Positions 30,462 through 44,932 of a stretch of 64,000 nt of DNA are shown here, one piece after another; position 1 is the stretch's first letter, and the number at the start of each line of letters is the position of its first letter. Under the pieces are notes generated by a model. The model searched no databases. It worked only from the letters and a program-made list of their open reading frames with translations, and was not told where the DNA came from. The DNA lies in the NCBI GenBank assembly GCA_014653535.1, contig JACWEK010000002.1, positions 20,447 to 84,446 of the forward strand. Reading direction: 5' to 3'. The position numbers were made by a program, and so were the translations under genes. This stretch comes from Pelagibacterales bacterium SAG-MED43. GTDB lineage: Bacteria > Pseudomonadota > Alphaproteobacteria > Pelagibacterales > Pelagibacteraceae.

Positions 30462-31469
30462 ATGAATATAGCAATTGTAGGAGCAACAGGAAATGTTGGT
30501 AGAAAAATATTAGAAGTTCTTGAAAAAAAAGATCTATCTATAGATAATCTTTATTTAGTTGCTTCATCAAATAGTGCTGGAAAAAAAATTATATTTAATA
30601 ATAAAGAATATGAAATTTATAATTTAGAAAACTTTGATTTCTCAAAAGTTAAAATTACTTTTTTTGCAGCTGGTGGAAAAATTTCTGAAAAATTTGCTGA
30701 AAAGGCAGCAAAAAGTAGTTTTGTCATAGATAACTCAAGCCACTATAGAATGGACCCAGATGTTCCACTAATAGTACCTCAAGTTAATTCAGATTCTTTA
30801 AAAAATATAAAAAAAAATATTATAGCAAATCCAAACTGCTCAACTGCACAATTAGTCATTGCTCTTAAGCCTTTACATGATTTGTTTATAATTAAAAGAA
30901 TAGTTGTCTCAACTTATCAATCAGTTTCAGGTGGTGGTAAAGCACCTATGGATGAACTAATTGAACAAACTAAATTAGTATTAGAGGGAAAAAAAGTTAA
31001 GTCAAAAAATTTTACCCAGCAAATAGCTTTTAATGCAATTCCTCACATAGATGTATTTTCAGAAGGTGGTTATACAAAAGAAGAACTTAAAATGACCAAT
31101 GAAACAAAAAAAATTTTAGATAATAAAATAGACCTTACAGCCACATGTGTAAGGCTACCCATATCTGTTTCTCACTCTGAGTCAGTAAATGTTCAATTTG
31201 AAAAACCTTTTTTAATAGAGCAAATAAAAGAGGCTTTAGACAACTTTGAAGGTTGTCAAGTAGTAGATCAAAGAGTTGATGGAGGGTATTCAACTCCCCT
31301 TGAAGCTGAAGGAAGAGATGAAACTTTTATTTCAAGAATAAGAGAGGATAATACTGTAAAAAATGGATTAAATTTATGGATTGTATCAGATAATTTACTT
31401 AGAGGCGCGGCCTTGAATGCTGTAGAAATTGCTGAAGCATTAATTAAGAATAAATTTTATGGAAAATAA
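30462..31469 (+). CDS. asd: Aspartate-semialdehyde dehydrogenase
   Basis: GATGNVGRKILEVL; NPNCSTAQLV; YQSVSGGGK. Confidence 0.97.
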   Translation: MNIAIVGATGNVGRKILEVLEKKDLSIDNLYLVASSNSAGKKIIFNNKEYEIYNLENFDFSKVKITFFAAGGKISEKFAEKAAKSSFVIDNSSHYRMDPDVPLIVPQVNSDSLKNIKKNIIANPNCSTAQLVIALKPLHDLFIIKRIVVSTYQSVSGGGKAPMDELIEQTKLVLEGKKVKSKNFTQQIAFNAIPHIDVFSEGGYTKEELKMTNETKKILDNKIDLTATCVRLPISVSHSESVNVQFEKPFLIEQIKEALDNFEGCQVVDQRVDGGYSTPLEAEGRDETFISRIREDNTVKNGLNLWIVSDNLLRGAALNAVEIAEALIKNKFYGK

Positions 31470-31842
31470 AAATCCCTTATCTCCTCATCTACAAATTTAT
31501 AGATGGCATATTTCTTCATTAGTTTCTATTGCTCATAGAATCACTGGCATTATAAATTTTGTGGCTTTAATATTTATTTGCATTTGGGTATTTTTACTTT
31601 TTTCAGGAGAAACAAATTATAATTTAATTGATCATTTTTTAAAATCGATATTTGGAAAATTTATTATTCTTGGTTTAATTTGGTCTTTTAGTTTTCAAAT
31701 ATTAAGTGAAATTAGACACTTGATTTTAGATATGGGCTATGGCTTTGAACCCAAAATGACTAAAATAAGTGGTCTACTAGTTATTTTTGGTTCATTTTTT
31801 TTAACAGTTACAATTTTTATGGTGGGAAAAAATTTATTTTAA
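31459..31842 (+). CDS. sdhC: Succinate dehydrogenase cytochrome b556 subunit SdhC
   Basis: SPHLQIYRWHISSLVSIAHRITG and EIRHLILDMGYGF; three TM segments; upstream of sdhDAB. Confidence 0.93.
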   Translation: MENKNPLSPHLQIYRWHISSLVSIAHRITGIINFVALIFICIWVFLLFSGETNYNLIDHFLKSIFGKFIILGLIWSFSFQILSEIRHLILDMGYGFEPKMTKISGLLVIFGSFFLTVTIFMVGKNLF

Positions 31843-32162
31843 TGAATGTCTCTACAAAAAAATGGATTTGCCTGAAAATTAGTTCGCTCATTTTAATCCC
31901 ATTAATGTTGTGGTTTATCCTAAATTTTGTATCTATTTACGATAGAGATTTTGCTGAAATTAATGACTTTTTTTCAAATACGACATCAAAATTTTTGTTT
32001 AGTTTGTTTTTAGTTTTTGGCTTCCTATTCTCTGCATTGAATATAAGTGAAGTTTTTGAAGATTATATTGAAGAAAATAATTTCAAAAATGTCGCAAATA
32101 GACTGCTGTATTTATCTGCTATAATAATTCCTTTATTTACAATAATATTATTATTTATTTAA
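31842..32162 (+). CDS. sdhD: Succinate dehydrogenase membrane anchor SdhD (divergent)
   Basis: Three-TM small protein between sdhC and sdhA; EVFEDYI corresponds to the SdhD xVxxDYV motif. Confidence 0.87.
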   Translation: MNVSTKKWICLKISSLILIPLMLWFILNFVSIYDRDFAEINDFFSNTTSKFLFSLFLVFGFLFSALNISEVFEDYIEENNFKNVANRLLYLSAIIIPLFTIILLFI

Positions 32163-32166
32163 ATTT

Positions 32167-33942
32167 ATGAGCTCATATAAAATAATTGAACATGAATACG
32201 ATGTAGTTGTTCTAGGAGCAGGAGGATCGGGACTTAGAGCTGCAGTAGGTTTAAGTGAAGCTGGTTTAAAAACTGCTTGTATTTCGAAAGTATTTCCAAC
32301 GAGAAGTCATACCTCAGCAGCGCAAGGTGGAATTTCTGCTGCTTTAGGGAATATGGGAGAAGATGATTGGCGATGGCATATGTACGATACTGTCAAGGGA
32401 GCTGACTGGCTTGGCGATCAGGACAGTATTGAATATTTATGTAAAGAAGCACCAAAAGCAGTAATAGAATTAGAAAAATACGGAGTTCCATTTAGTAGAA
32501 CCGATGAGGGTAAAATATATCAAAGACCATTTGGTGGAATGACTAAAAATTATGGAAATGGAATAGTACAAAGAACTTGTGCAGCAGCAGATAGAACAGG
32601 TCATGCAATTTTGCATACACTTTATGGTCAAGCTCTTAAACATAATACAGAATTTTTCATTGAATATTTTGCTCTAGATTTGTTAATGAAAAATGGTGAG
32701 TGTAAAGGTTTGATAGCGTGGAATTTAAATGATGGAACAATTCACAGGTTTAGAGCTCATACAGTAATTATTGCAACAGGTGGGTATGGAAAAGTTTATT
32801 ATTCAGCCACATCAGCACATACATGTACAGGAGATGGAAATGCAATGGTACTTAGGGCTGGGCTCCCACTTCAAGACATGGAATTTGTTCAGTTTCATCC
32901 AACTGGAATATATGGTCACGGTACTTTGATTACTGAAGGTGCTAGAGGAGAAGGAGGATATCTTACAAACTCCAAAGGTGAAAGATTTATGGAAAGATAT
33001 GCTCCAAAGGCTAAAGATTTGGCATCGAGAGATGTAGTTAGTAGATCAATGTCAATTGAGATTAATGAAGGTAGAGGTGTAGGAAAAGATGGAGATCATG
33101 TTCATTTAAATTTAAGTCATTTAGAAAAAGATATTATTGAAAGTAGATTGCCAGGAATAACTGATGCAGCAAGATTATTTGCTGATGTTGATGTAACCAA
33201 AGACCCAATTCCCGTTGTACCTACTGTTCATTATAATATGGGTGGAATACCAACCAATTATAAAGCTGAGGTTTTAACGGTAAATGGCTCTGAAAAAACT
33301 GTTCCTGGCTTAATGGCAATAGGAGAAGCAGCATGTGTATCTGTACATGGGGCTAATAGATTAGGCTCAAACTCTTTGATTGACTTAGTTGTTTTTGGAA
33401 GAGCAGCTGCAAAAAGAGCCAGTGAATTAATTAAACCAGGGGCTCCTCATGAAGAAATTGGAGAGTCCGAAACTCAAAAATGTTTAGATAGATTTGATAA
33501 ATTGAGAAATGCCAATGGTGAAAATAGTACAGCCGATCTAAGATTATCAATGCAGAAAACGATGCAATCAAAATGTGCAGTTTTTAGAACAGAAAAAACT
33601 TTGAAAGAAGGTGTTGAAGAAATCAAAAATACCTACGACGGAATGAATTCTATCTCAGTAAAAGATAAATCATTAATATTTAACACTGATTTAGTTGAAA
33701 CTTTAGAGTTTGATAACCTTATTAGACAAGCTGTTGCGACAGTTGACTCTGCTTATAATAGAAAAGAAAGTAGAGGAGCTCACGCAAGGGAAGATTTTCC
33801 TAAAAGAGATGACGAAAAATTTATGCAACACACTCTTTCATGGTGTGATGGCAAAAACACTAAAATTATTTATAGACCAGTCCATAAATCTACATTAACA
33901 AATGAAGTACAATACTTTCCACCCCAGGAAAGAGTATATTAA
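32167..33942 (+). CDS. sdhA: Succinate dehydrogenase flavoprotein subunit SdhA
   Basis: [36 protein letters not shown] covalent-FAD His region. Confidence 0.98.
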   Translation: MSSYKIIEHEYDVVVLGAGGSGLRAAVGLSEAGLKTACISKVFPTRSHTSAAQGGISAALGNMGEDDWRWHMYDTVKGADWLGDQDSIEYLCKEAPKAVIELEKYGVPFSRTDEGKIYQRPFGGMTKNYGNGIVQRTCAAADRTGHAILHTLYGQALKHNTEFFIEYFALDLLMKNGECKGLIAWNLNDGTIHRFRAHTVIIATGGYGKVYYSATSAHTCTGDGNAMVLRAGLPLQDMEFVQFHPTGIYGHGTLITEGARGEGGYLTNSKGERFMERYAPKAKDLASRDVVSRSMSIEINEGRGVGKDGDHVHLNLSHLEKDIIESRLPGITDAARLFADVDVTKDPIPVVPTVHYNMGGIPTNYKAEVLTVNGSEKTVPGLMAIGEAACVSVHGANRLGSNSLIDLVVFGRAAAKRASELIKPGAPHEEIGESETQKCLDRFDKLRNANGENSTADLRLSMQKTMQSKCAVFRTEKTLKEGVEEIKNTYDGMNSISVKDKSLIFNTDLVETLEFDNLIRQAVATVDSAYNRKESRGAHAREDFPKRDDEKFMQHTLSWCDGKNTKIIYRPVHKSTLTNEVQYFPPQERVY

Positions 33943-34721
33943 TGGTTCAATTAAATTTACCTAAAAATTCAAAAATCAAAAAAGGTAATTATTTTAAAGA
34001 TAAATCTGGTGCTAAAAATATAAAAAAAGTTAATGTTTATAGATGGGATCCTTCAACGGAAGAAAACCCAAGAATAGATACTTACGAAGTTGACATAGAC
34101 AATTGTCCCTCAAAAGTTTTAGATGTTTTAAATAAAATAAAAAATGAAATAGATCCAACTTTAGCTTATAGGAGATCTTGTGCCCATGGTGTCTGTGGTT
34201 CTTGTGCTATGAATATGGGAGGAAAAAATGGATTGGCATGTACTACTCCACATGCTGAGATTAAAGGAGATATCGATATCTATCCATTGCCACATTTAAA
34301 AGTTAAAAGAGATTTAATAGGTGACTTAGATGGGCTTTACAAACAATATCAATCAATAGAACCTTGGTTAAAATCAAACTCTAAATCTGAAGTAACAGAA
34401 ATCTATCAGTCAAAAGAAGATAGAGCAAAACTAGATGGTGCTTATGAATGTATAATGTGTGCATGTTGCTCAACTTCTTGCCCAAGTTATTGGTGGAATG
34501 GTGATAAGTATTTAGGTCCTGCAGTTTTACTCCAAGCTTATAGATGGATTGTAGATAGTAGAGATGAGGAGAGAAAATCAAGATTAAAAAAAGTTGCTGA
34601 TGAATTAAAGCTTTATCGATGTCATACCATATTAAATTGTACTAGTGCCTGTCCAAAAGGTTTAAATCCTGCAAAAGCAATAGCAGAAATAAAAAAAATG
34701 TTAGCAACTGCTAACGTTTAA
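33942..34721 (+). CDS. sdhB: Succinate dehydrogenase iron-sulfur subunit SdhB
   Basis: [50 protein letters not shown]. Confidence 0.98.
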   Translation: MVQLNLPKNSKIKKGNYFKDKSGAKNIKKVNVYRWDPSTEENPRIDTYEVDIDNCPSKVLDVLNKIKNEIDPTLAYRRSCAHGVCGSCAMNMGGKNGLACTTPHAEIKGDIDIYPLPHLKVKRDLIGDLDGLYKQYQSIEPWLKSNSKSEVTEIYQSKEDRAKLDGAYECIMCACCSTSCPSYWWNGDKYLGPAVLLQAYRWIVDSRDEERKSRLKKVADELKLYRCHTILNCTSACPKGLNPAKAIAEIKKMLATANV

Positions 34722-34763
34722 ACAATAGACTAATAACTTTTTTTGCTCTAAAAGATCGTATTC

Positions 34764-37228
<2,465 letters not shown>

Positions 37229-37230
37229 TA

Positions 37231-38391
37231 ATGAACATTCACGAACATCAAGCAAAACAAATTCTGAAAAAATATGGCGCAACTGTTCCAGAAGGTGTAT
37301 TTGCCCTCACTGTTGATGAATTAATAGAGAAAGCAAAATCATTAAATACAAAAAAATATGTTCTTAAAGCTCAAATCCATGCAGGTGGAAGAGGAAAATC
37401 AGGAGGAGTAAAAATATTAGATACTATTGAAGAGTTAAGTGAGGCAGCAAAAGAGATGATGGGAAAAACTTTAGTTACTCATCAAACAGGTCCTGAAGGA
37501 AGAGAAGTGAAAAGATTATATGTTGAAGAATCATCAAATATTGACAAAGAGTTTTATTTATCTTGTTTGATCGATAGGGCCAGTTCTAAAATAGCTTTCA
37601 TATCTAGTGACCAAGGTGGAATGGATATTGAAGAAGTAGCAAGTAGCTCACCTGAAAAAATCATAACAACTAAAGTTGATGTTAGTAATGAAATTTCAGA
37701 GAAAGATTGTGAGCAAATAATTAAAATATTTAACTTAGGGGATAGTCCAAAAATACAAGCAATTTCTCTGATAAAATCAATTTATCAAATGTTTATAAGT
37801 ACAGATGCAAATATGGTCGAGGTCAATCCATTAATCTTAACTAGGGAAGAAAAAGTAATTTGTTTAGATGCAAAAGTAAACTTTGACTCAAATGCTTTAT
37901 TTAGACATCCTGAAATTGTTGAATTAAGAGATTTAAATGAAGAAGATCCAACAGAAATAGAAGCAAGCAAACACGATCTAGCTTATATAAAATTGGATGG
38001 AAGTATTGGTTGTATGGTTAATGGTGCAGGTTTAGCTATGGCAACTATGGACATAATTAAACTATATGGACAAGAGCCAGCTAATTTTTTAGATGTTGGT
38101 GGTGGTGCTTCAAAAGAAAAAGTTTCAGCAGCTTTGAAGATAATTCTATCTGATAAAAATGTTAAAGGAATTCTAATTAATATTTTTGGAGGAATAATGA
38201 GATGTGATGTTCTTGCTCAAGGAGTAGTAGACGCAGCCAAAGAAATAAATATTAGTGTTCCATTAGTTGTTAGACTTGCTGGAACAAATTTTAAAGAAGG
38301 AAAAAAAATATTGGATAACTCAGGATTAAAATTAATATCTGCTGAAAATTTAGATGATGCAGCAAAAAAAATTGTAGAGGCAATTAAATAA
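37231..38391 (+). CDS. sucC: Succinate-CoA ligase beta subunit
   Basis: [30 protein letters not shown]. Confidence 0.98.
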   Translation: MNIHEHQAKQILKKYGATVPEGVFALTVDELIEKAKSLNTKKYVLKAQIHAGGRGKSGGVKILDTIEELSEAAKEMMGKTLVTHQTGPEGREVKRLYVEESSNIDKEFYLSCLIDRASSKIAFISSDQGGMDIEEVASSSPEKIITTKVDVSNEISEKDCEQIIKIFNLGDSPKIQAISLIKSIYQMFISTDANMVEVNPLILTREEKVICLDAKVNFDSNALFRHPEIVELRDLNEEDPTEIEASKHDLAYIKLDGSIGCMVNGAGLAMATMDIIKLYGQEPANFLDVGGGASKEKVSAALKIILSDKNVKGILINIFGGIMRCDVLAQGVVDAAKEINISVPLVVRLAGTNFKEGKKILDNSGLKLISAENLDDAAKKIVEAIK

Positions 38392-38392
38392 G

Positions 38393-39268
38393 ATGTCTGT
38401 TTTAGTTAACAAAAATACAAAAGTAATCTGTCAAGGCTTTACAGGTGCACATGGTACTTTCCATTCTGAACAAGCAATTAAATATGGAACTAATTTAGTT
38501 GGTGGTGTGACTCCAAAAAAGGGAGGTCAAAAACACTTAGGTAGACCTGTTTTTAATACCGTTATTGAGGCAAAAGATAGTGTTGGTGCAGATTCATCAA
38601 TGATTTATGTGCCTGCTAAATTTGCTGCAGCTGCAATTATAGAAGCGATAGAAGCATCAATAGAATTAATTGTTTGTATCACTGAAGGTATTCCAGTTCA
38701 GGATATGCTTAAAGTAAAGCAAAAATTAAATAATTCAAAAAGTAGATTGATTGGACCAAATTGCCCAGGAATAATTACTCCAGATGAATGTAAAATTGGA
38801 ATTATGCCAGGAAATATTCATAAAAGAGGATCAGTTGGGATTGTATCAAGATCTGGAACTCTTACTTACGAGGCGGTAGCACAAACGACCGAGAATGGCT
38901 TAGGTCAATCAACCTGTATTGGTATTGGAGGTGATCCAATTAATGGAACAAATTTTATTGATTGTTTAGATTTATTTTTAAATGATGAAGAGACAGAGTC
39001 TATTTTGATGATAGGAGAAATTGGAGGTACAACTGAAGAAGAAGCTGCAGAATTTGTTAAAAATCATAAAATCAAAAAACCAATAGTTGGTTTTATTGCT
39101 GGGATTACAGCTCCTCCTGGACGTAGGATGGGTCACGCAGGAGCTATTATTTCAGGAGGAAAAGGTGGTGCTGAAGATAAGATTAAGAAAATGGAAGAAT
39201 CTGGCATTACAGTCGCAAAATCGCCTTCAATAATTGGAAAAACTTTATTTAATAAATTGTCAAATTGA
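38393..39268 (+). CDS. sucD: Succinate-CoA ligase alpha subunit
   Basis: [38 protein letters not shown]. Confidence 0.98.
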   Translation: MSVLVNKNTKVICQGFTGAHGTFHSEQAIKYGTNLVGGVTPKKGGQKHLGRPVFNTVIEAKDSVGADSSMIYVPAKFAAAAIIEAIEASIELIVCITEGIPVQDMLKVKQKLNNSKSRLIGPNCPGIITPDECKIGIMPGNIHKRGSVGIVSRSGTLTYEAVAQTTENGLGQSTCIGIGGDPINGTNFIDCLDLFLNDEETESILMIGEIGGTTEEEAAEFVKNHKIKKPIVGFIAGITAPPGRRMGHAGAIISGGKGGAEDKIKKMEESGITVAKSPSIIGKTLFNKLSN

Positions 39269-39302
39269 AAAATAAAATTAGTGGACTATATTAAATAAAT
39301 AG

Positions 39303-42212
39303 ATGTCAGCATCAAAAAATCTTGAGTATAAAAAAACTTCATTTTTAAATAAATCGAATAGCGCATTTATTGAGCAAATGTATCTTAGGTTTATAAAAAG
39401 TGATCCAGATTTACCAGATAGCTGGAAAGATTATTTTGAAGAAATTGGAGATGAAATAAATATCATTGCAAAGGAAATTAACGGTCCTTCGTGGGGGCCA
39501 AAAAAAAACAAAATAGATATTGATGAACTTCAAAGAAAGATGGATCAAGGAGATCAATATTCTGATGAAATTTCTGAAAACATTAATATTACTGACGCAA
39601 AATCTTTTAGATCAAATGAATACTCAATAAAAGCTGTTTCAATGATTAGATCGTATAGACAAAGAGGACACCTTATTGCTAAATTAGATCCACTTAATTT
39701 ATTAAAATCAGATTATTTAGATGAATTGCACCCAGAGTCTTTTGGTTTTAAAAAAGAAGATTATAAAAGAAAAATTTATTTAGGAGGAATTACTAACAAA
39801 CAGTCTTCTAGTATTATTGAAATATTAAAATTCCTTAAAAAAACTTATTGTGGACCAATTGGGTATGAATACATGCATATATCAAATCCTACAGAAAGAA
39901 AATGGTTTAGAGACAGAATAGAGTTGTCTCAAGATAATTTAAATTTTACGAAAAATGGAAAACAAGCGATTTTAAATAAACTAATTCAAGCTGAGGGTTT
40001 TGAAAAATTTCTTCATACAAAATATGTTGGAACAAAAAGATTTGGATTAGACGGAGGAGAAAGTTTAATACCTGCATTAGAACAAATAATAAAAATCAGT
40101 AGTCAGTCACAGGTAAAAGAAGTTAAAATTGGAATGTCTCACAGAGGAAGATTAAATGTTTTAGCCAATGTGTTGCAAAAATCATATAAAAGAATATTCA
40201 ATGAATTTGCTGGAGAAATTGGTATTTCATCAGATGAAGGTGCAGGAGATGTAAAGTATCATTTAGGGGCATCGTCTAATAGAGAGTTTGATGGAAATTC
40301 AGTTCATGTTAGTTTAACTGATAATCCCTCACACTTAGAGGCTGTTAATCCAGTTGTACTTGGTCAAACAAGAGCTAAACAATATTTCCATAAGGATAAA
40401 GATAGAAATAAGGTAATTCCAATATTAATTCATGGTGATGCTGCTTTTGCAGGCCAAGGTGTTGTAGCTGAATGTTTTGCAATGTCTGGATTACCTGGTC
40501 ACAACACTGGTGGTACAATTCACATAATAATTAATAATCAGATAGGGTTTACTACTAGTCCGAGGTTTGCTAGGTCCTCCCCATACCCCTCCGATGTAGC
40601 AAAAATGGTTGATGCTCCAATAATTCATGCAAATGGAGATGATCCAGAGGCAGTAGTTTATGCTGCTAGAATAGCAACAGAGTTTAGATTGAAGTTTAAT
40701 AGAGATGTGGTTGTAGATTTAATTTGCTACAGAAGATTTGGTCATAACGAAGGAGACGAACCATCTTTTACTCAACCTTTAATGTATAAAAAAATTAGAT
40801 CTCATCCTTCAACAACAAAAGTTTATGGAAATAAACTTGTAGATGAAAATGTTATATCAAATAAGAATTTAGATAACTCAATTAAGACTTTTAAAAATTT
40901 GCTTGATGAGCAATTTAAAAATGCAAAAGATTATAAACCAAAAATTGCTTGGTTTGAAGGCACGTGGTCAGCTTATAAACCAGAAAAAGGGAAAGACAAA
41001 AGAGGAATAACTGGAGCAGACATTAAAAAACTCTTAGAAATTTCAGAAAAGATAAATTTATTACCAGATAATTTAAATTTACATAAAACAATTGTCAAAA
41101 TATTCAACAACAGAAGAGAGGCCGTAAAGAAAGGAGATTGTATCGACTGGTCTACAGCCGAAGCTCTGGCATTTGGATCTCTATTAGAAGAGGGATATCC
41201 GGTAAGATTAGTTGGTCAAGACTCGGGCAGAGGAACTTTTAGTCAAAGACACTCTGTATTAAGAAATCAAAAAGATAATAGTCGGTATGTTCCCCTTAAT
41301 AATATTTCAAATAACCAAAAACAATTTGAAGTGGTTGATAGTTTTTTATCTGAATTAGCTGTTCTAGGATTTGAATATGGTTATAGTTTAGTTGAACCAA
41401 ATACTCTTTCACTATGGGAAGCTCAATTTGGAGATTTTGCAAACGGTGCTCAGGTTGTTATTGATCAATTTATTGCATCAGGGGAAAGAAAATGGAGAAG
41501 AGCTTCTGGATTAATAATGTTATTGCCACATGGTTACGAAGGACAAGGTCCAGAACATTCATCAGCTAGATTGGAAAGATTTTTACAGTTGTGTTCTAAT
41601 GATAATATGCAAGTTATGAATTGTACAACACCTGCAAACTATTTTCATGCTTTGAGAAGACAAATGCATAGAGATTTTAGAAAACCATTAATTATGATGA
41701 CACCAAAATCATTACTCAGAAACAAATATTGTGTTTCAAATTTAGAGGATTTCAGTAAAACGAATTCCTTTCATAGAGTACTTTGGGATCATTCGATTGA
41801 TCCAAAAACTAAAGGTTTTATCAAATTGAAAAAAAGTTCTGAAATTAAAAGAGTAATTATGTGTTCAGGTAAAGTTTACTTTGATTTATTAGAAGCCAGA
41901 GAAAAATTGAAAAAAAATGATGTTATATTATTTAGAATAGAACAACTCTACCCATTCCCAGCAAAGACTCTTGTTAAAGAGCTTAAGCCATATGCAAAAA
42001 GTGCTAAATTTTTTTGGTGCCAAGAAGAGCCTAAAAATATGGGTGCATGGTTTTCAGTTAGAGATTATATCCAATGGACATTAGATAATATTAAAGCTAA
42101 TAATAACGAAATTTCTTATATAGGAAGAAGTCCGGATGCATCCCCAGCAACAGGTTATGCTAAAAGGCACATTTCTCAACAACAAGAAATTATTAAAAAA
42201 GTGTTTGAATAA
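39303..42212 (+). CDS. sucA: 2-oxoglutarate dehydrogenase E1 component
   Basis: [50 protein letters not shown]. Confidence 0.98.
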   Translation: MSASKNLEYKKTSFLNKSNSAFIEQMYLRFIKSDPDLPDSWKDYFEEIGDEINIIAKEINGPSWGPKKNKIDIDELQRKMDQGDQYSDEISENINITDAKSFRSNEYSIKAVSMIRSYRQRGHLIAKLDPLNLLKSDYLDELHPESFGFKKEDYKRKIYLGGITNKQSSSIIEILKFLKKTYCGPIGYEYMHISNPTERKWFRDRIELSQDNLNFTKNGKQAILNKLIQAEGFEKFLHTKYVGTKRFGLDGGESLIPALEQIIKISSQSQVKEVKIGMSHRGRLNVLANVLQKSYKRIFNEFAGEIGISSDEGAGDVKYHLGASSNREFDGNSVHVSLTDNPSHLEAVNPVVLGQTRAKQYFHKDKDRNKVIPILIHGDAAFAGQGVVAECFAMSGLPGHNTGGTIHIIINNQIGFTTSPRFARSSPYPSDVAKMVDAPIIHANGDDPEAVVYAARIATEFRLKFNRDVVVDLICYRRFGHNEGDEPSFTQPLMYKKIRSHPSTTKVYGNKLVDENVISNKNLDNSIKTFKNLLDEQFKNAKDYKPKIAWFEGTWSAYKPEKGKDKRGITGADIKKLLEISEKINLLPDNLNLHKTIVKIFNNRREAVKKGDCIDWSTAEALAFGSLLEEGYPVRLVGQDSGRGTFSQRHSVLRNQKDNSRYVPLNNISNNQKQFEVVDSFLSELAVLGFEYGYSLVEPNTLSLWEAQFGDFANGAQVVIDQFIASGERKWRRASGLIMLLPHGYEGQGPEHSSARLERFLQLCSNDNMQVMNCTTPANYFHALRRQMHRDFRKPLIMMTPKSLLRNKYCVSNLEDFSKTNSFHRVLWDHSIDPKTKGFIKLKKSSEIKRVIMCSGKVYFDLLEAREKLKKNDVILFRIEQLYPFPAKTLVKELKPYAKSAKFFWCQEEPKNMGAWFSVRDYIQWTLDNIKANNNEISYIGRSPDASPATGYAKRHISQQQEIIKKVFE

Positions 42213-42216
42213 AATA

Positions 42217-43509
42217 ATGATTGAAAAAATTATAGTTCCGGTTTTGGGGGAAAGCATTACAGAAGCAACTGTTTCTAAATGGTTAAAAAATGAAGGTGAA
42301 AGTGTTGAAGCAGATGAACCTATTGTAGAATTAGAGACAGATAAAGTAAATTTAGAAGTACCGTCACCAATTAGTGGTATTTTATCAGAAATAAATTCAA
42401 AAGATGGGATGGTAGTAGAAGTAGGGGCTTTACTTGGCTCAGTATCAGAAAATGGAACCGACTCAATTAAAAAGAAAGAAATAAAAAAAATTGAAACAAC
42501 TCAAGTAGAAAATAATATTGTAAATTTAGAAGTTTCAACAAAAGAACCTAGAGTTTTTGATGAAAAATTGGATGAGAAAATCTCAGCTGAAGAACCATTA
42601 ATTTTACAAAATGAGATAAAAGAAGAACCGGACCTAGAAATTAAACAAGAAAATCAAATCTTGTCTCCTGCGGTTAGAAAAATTGTTGCTGAAAATAAAA
42701 TTGATATTCAATCTATTAAAGGCACAGGTAAAGATGGAAGAATTTTAAAAGGTGATCTAATAAGCCTTATGGGAGTTAACCCTCAACCCTCTGAAAGAAA
42801 AATTCAATATGGTCCAGAGGAAAAAATTAAAATGACTAGATTGAGACAAACAATTGCTAAAAGATTAAAGCAAGCTCAAGAAAATGCTGCCTTACTAACA
42901 ACTTTTAATGAAGTTGATATGTTTAACATCATGGAAATGCGAAAAGAAAACCAAGAAGATTTTCAGAGTAGATATGGAACTAAATTAGGTTTTATGTCTT
43001 TTTTTGTTAAAGCATGTATAGTTGCACTTAAATCCTTTCCAGCAATAAATGCCGAGATTGATGGTGAGAATATTATTTATAAGAATTATTATAATATTAG
43101 TTTTGCAGTTGGAACTGATAAAGGGTTGGTTGTTCCAGTTTTAAAGAATGCAGATGAATTATCCTTTGCTGATATTGAAAAAAATATTAAAAAAATTTCA
43201 GAAAAAGCAAAAGATGGAAAATTGATAATTGAAGATCTCCAAGGTGGAACATTCACTATAAGTAATGGTGGTGTATATGGATCAATGCTATCAACACCAA
43301 TTTTAAATTTACCTCAATCTGGCGTTCTTGGAATGCACAATATAGTTGAAAGACCAGTTGTAGTTGATGGAGAGATTAAAATAAGACCGATAATGTATTT
43401 GGCTTTATCTTATGATCATAGAATTATAGATGGAAAAGAGTCTGTTTCTTTTTTAAAGATGGTTAAAGAAAACTTAGAAGATCCAAGAAGGTTATTTTTA
43501 GATATTTAG
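42217..43509 (+). CDS. sucB: 2-oxoglutarate dehydrogenase E2 component
   Basis: Lipoyl domain [26 protein letters not shown]. Start at ATG 42217 ([13 protein letters not shown]). Confidence 0.97.
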   Translation: MIEKIIVPVLGESITEATVSKWLKNEGESVEADEPIVELETDKVNLEVPSPISGILSEINSKDGMVVEVGALLGSVSENGTDSIKKKEIKKIETTQVENNIVNLEVSTKEPRVFDEKLDEKISAEEPLILQNEIKEEPDLEIKQENQILSPAVRKIVAENKIDIQSIKGTGKDGRILKGDLISLMGVNPQPSERKIQYGPEEKIKMTRLRQTIAKRLKQAQENAALLTTFNEVDMFNIMEMRKENQEDFQSRYGTKLGFMSFFVKACIVALKSFPAINAEIDGENIIYKNYYNISFAVGTDKGLVVPVLKNADELSFADIEKNIKKISEKAKDGKLIIEDLQGGTFTISNGGVYGSMLSTPILNLPQSGVLGMHNIVERPVVVDGEIKIRPIMYLALSYDHRIIDGKESVSFLKMVKENLEDPRRLFLDI

Positions 43510-44910
43510 ATGTCAGAGAAATTTCAAGCAGTTGTAATTGGTGGTGGGCCAGGTGGATATGTTTGTGCTATAAGATTGGCTCAATTGGGACTAAAAACTG
43601 CGTGTATTGAAGCTAGAGGGTCATTAGGCGGAACCTGTCTTAATGTTGGTTGTATACCATCTAAAAGTTTACTGAATTTATCTGAAGAATTTAATAAAGC
43701 TAAACACTTATTTAATAAAGGGATAGATATAGGTGAAGTTAGATTAAATCTTAACAAGATGATGAAAAATAAGGATAAAGCTGTGTCTGTTTTAACTAAA
43801 GGTGTAGAATTTTTATTGAAGAAAAATAAGGTTTCATATTTTAAAGGTCATGGAAGTTTTAAATCTAAAAATGAAATCATGATTAAAGATGATCAAGGTA
43901 AAGAAAGCATAATTCAAACCGAAAATACAGTAATTGCAACAGGTTCAATACCAACATCTTTACCAGGAGTCAAAGTTGATGAGAAGGTCATTGTCTCTTC
44001 AACAGGTGCATTAAAGTTAGATAAAGTTCCAAAAAAAATGGTGGTTGTAGGAGGTGGTTATATAGGTTTAGAGATGGGCTCTGTTTGGTCGAGATTAGGA
44101 TCTGAAGTTCAAGTAATTGAATTTTTAGATCATATAACACCAGGAATGGATAAAGAAATTTCATCTGAGTTTATGAAAATTTTAAAAAAACAAGGCATAA
44201 GATTTAATATGCAAAATAAAGTTGAAACTATCAAAAAAAATAGTTCAGGAGCAGTTGTTTCTACAGTTGATAAAAATGGAAATAAAAATAATTTTGATTG
44301 TGATGTTGTTCTTATTTCAGTTGGAAGAAAAGCGAATACAAATGGTTTAAATTTAGATTCCATAGGAATTGAATTAGATGAAAAAAAAAGGGTTAAAACA
44401 AATAAAATGTTTAAAACTAATATTGATAATATTTATGCAATAGGTGATGTTATTAGTGGACCAATGCTTGCCCATAAAGCTGAAGATGAGGGAATTGCTG
44501 TTGCTGAAAATATTGTAGGTCAATTAGGCCATGTAAATTATGATACGATTCCTGGAGTTATTTATACAACACCTGAAGTTGCATCTATTGGAAAGACAGA
44601 AGAACAATTAAAAGAATTAAATACAAAATATAAAATAGGAAAGTTTTCATTTATGGCAAACTCAAGAGCAAAAGCAATAGATGATACAGAAGGATTTGTT
44701 AAAATTTTAGCAGACGAAAATACAGATAAAGTTTTGGGTGCACATATAATAGGCCCGCATGCAGGTGAGTTGATAGCAGAAATAGGTGTAGCAATGGAAT
44801 TTGGTGCAAGCTCAGAGGATATTGCAAGAACTTGCCACGCCCACCCAACTTTTTCTGAAGCAGTTAAAGAAGCAGCATTATCAGTAGATAAAAGAGCAAT
44901 ACACTCTTAA
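43510..44910 (+). CDS. lpdA: Dihydrolipoamide dehydrogenase
   Basis: GGTCLNVGCIPSK redox disulfide; FAD and NAD Rossmann motifs; CHAHPTFSEA. Confidence 0.97.
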   Translation: MSEKFQAVVIGGGPGGYVCAIRLAQLGLKTACIEARGSLGGTCLNVGCIPSKSLLNLSEEFNKAKHLFNKGIDIGEVRLNLNKMMKNKDKAVSVLTKGVEFLLKKNKVSYFKGHGSFKSKNEIMIKDDQGKESIIQTENTVIATGSIPTSLPGVKVDEKVIVSSTGALKLDKVPKKMVVVGGGYIGLEMGSVWSRLGSEVQVIEFLDHITPGMDKEISSEFMKILKKQGIRFNMQNKVETIKKNSSGAVVSTVDKNGNKNNFDCDVVLISVGRKANTNGLNLDSIGIELDEKKRVKTNKMFKTNIDNIYAIGDVISGPMLAHKAEDEGIAVAENIVGQLGHVNYDTIPGVIYTTPEVASIGKTEEQLKELNTKYKIGKFSFMANSRAKAIDDTEGFVKILADENTDKVLGAHIIGPHAGELIAEIGVAMEFGASSEDIARTCHAHPTFSEAVKEAALSVDKRAIHS

Positions 44911-44932
44911 TATATTTTCATATTATTAAAAT

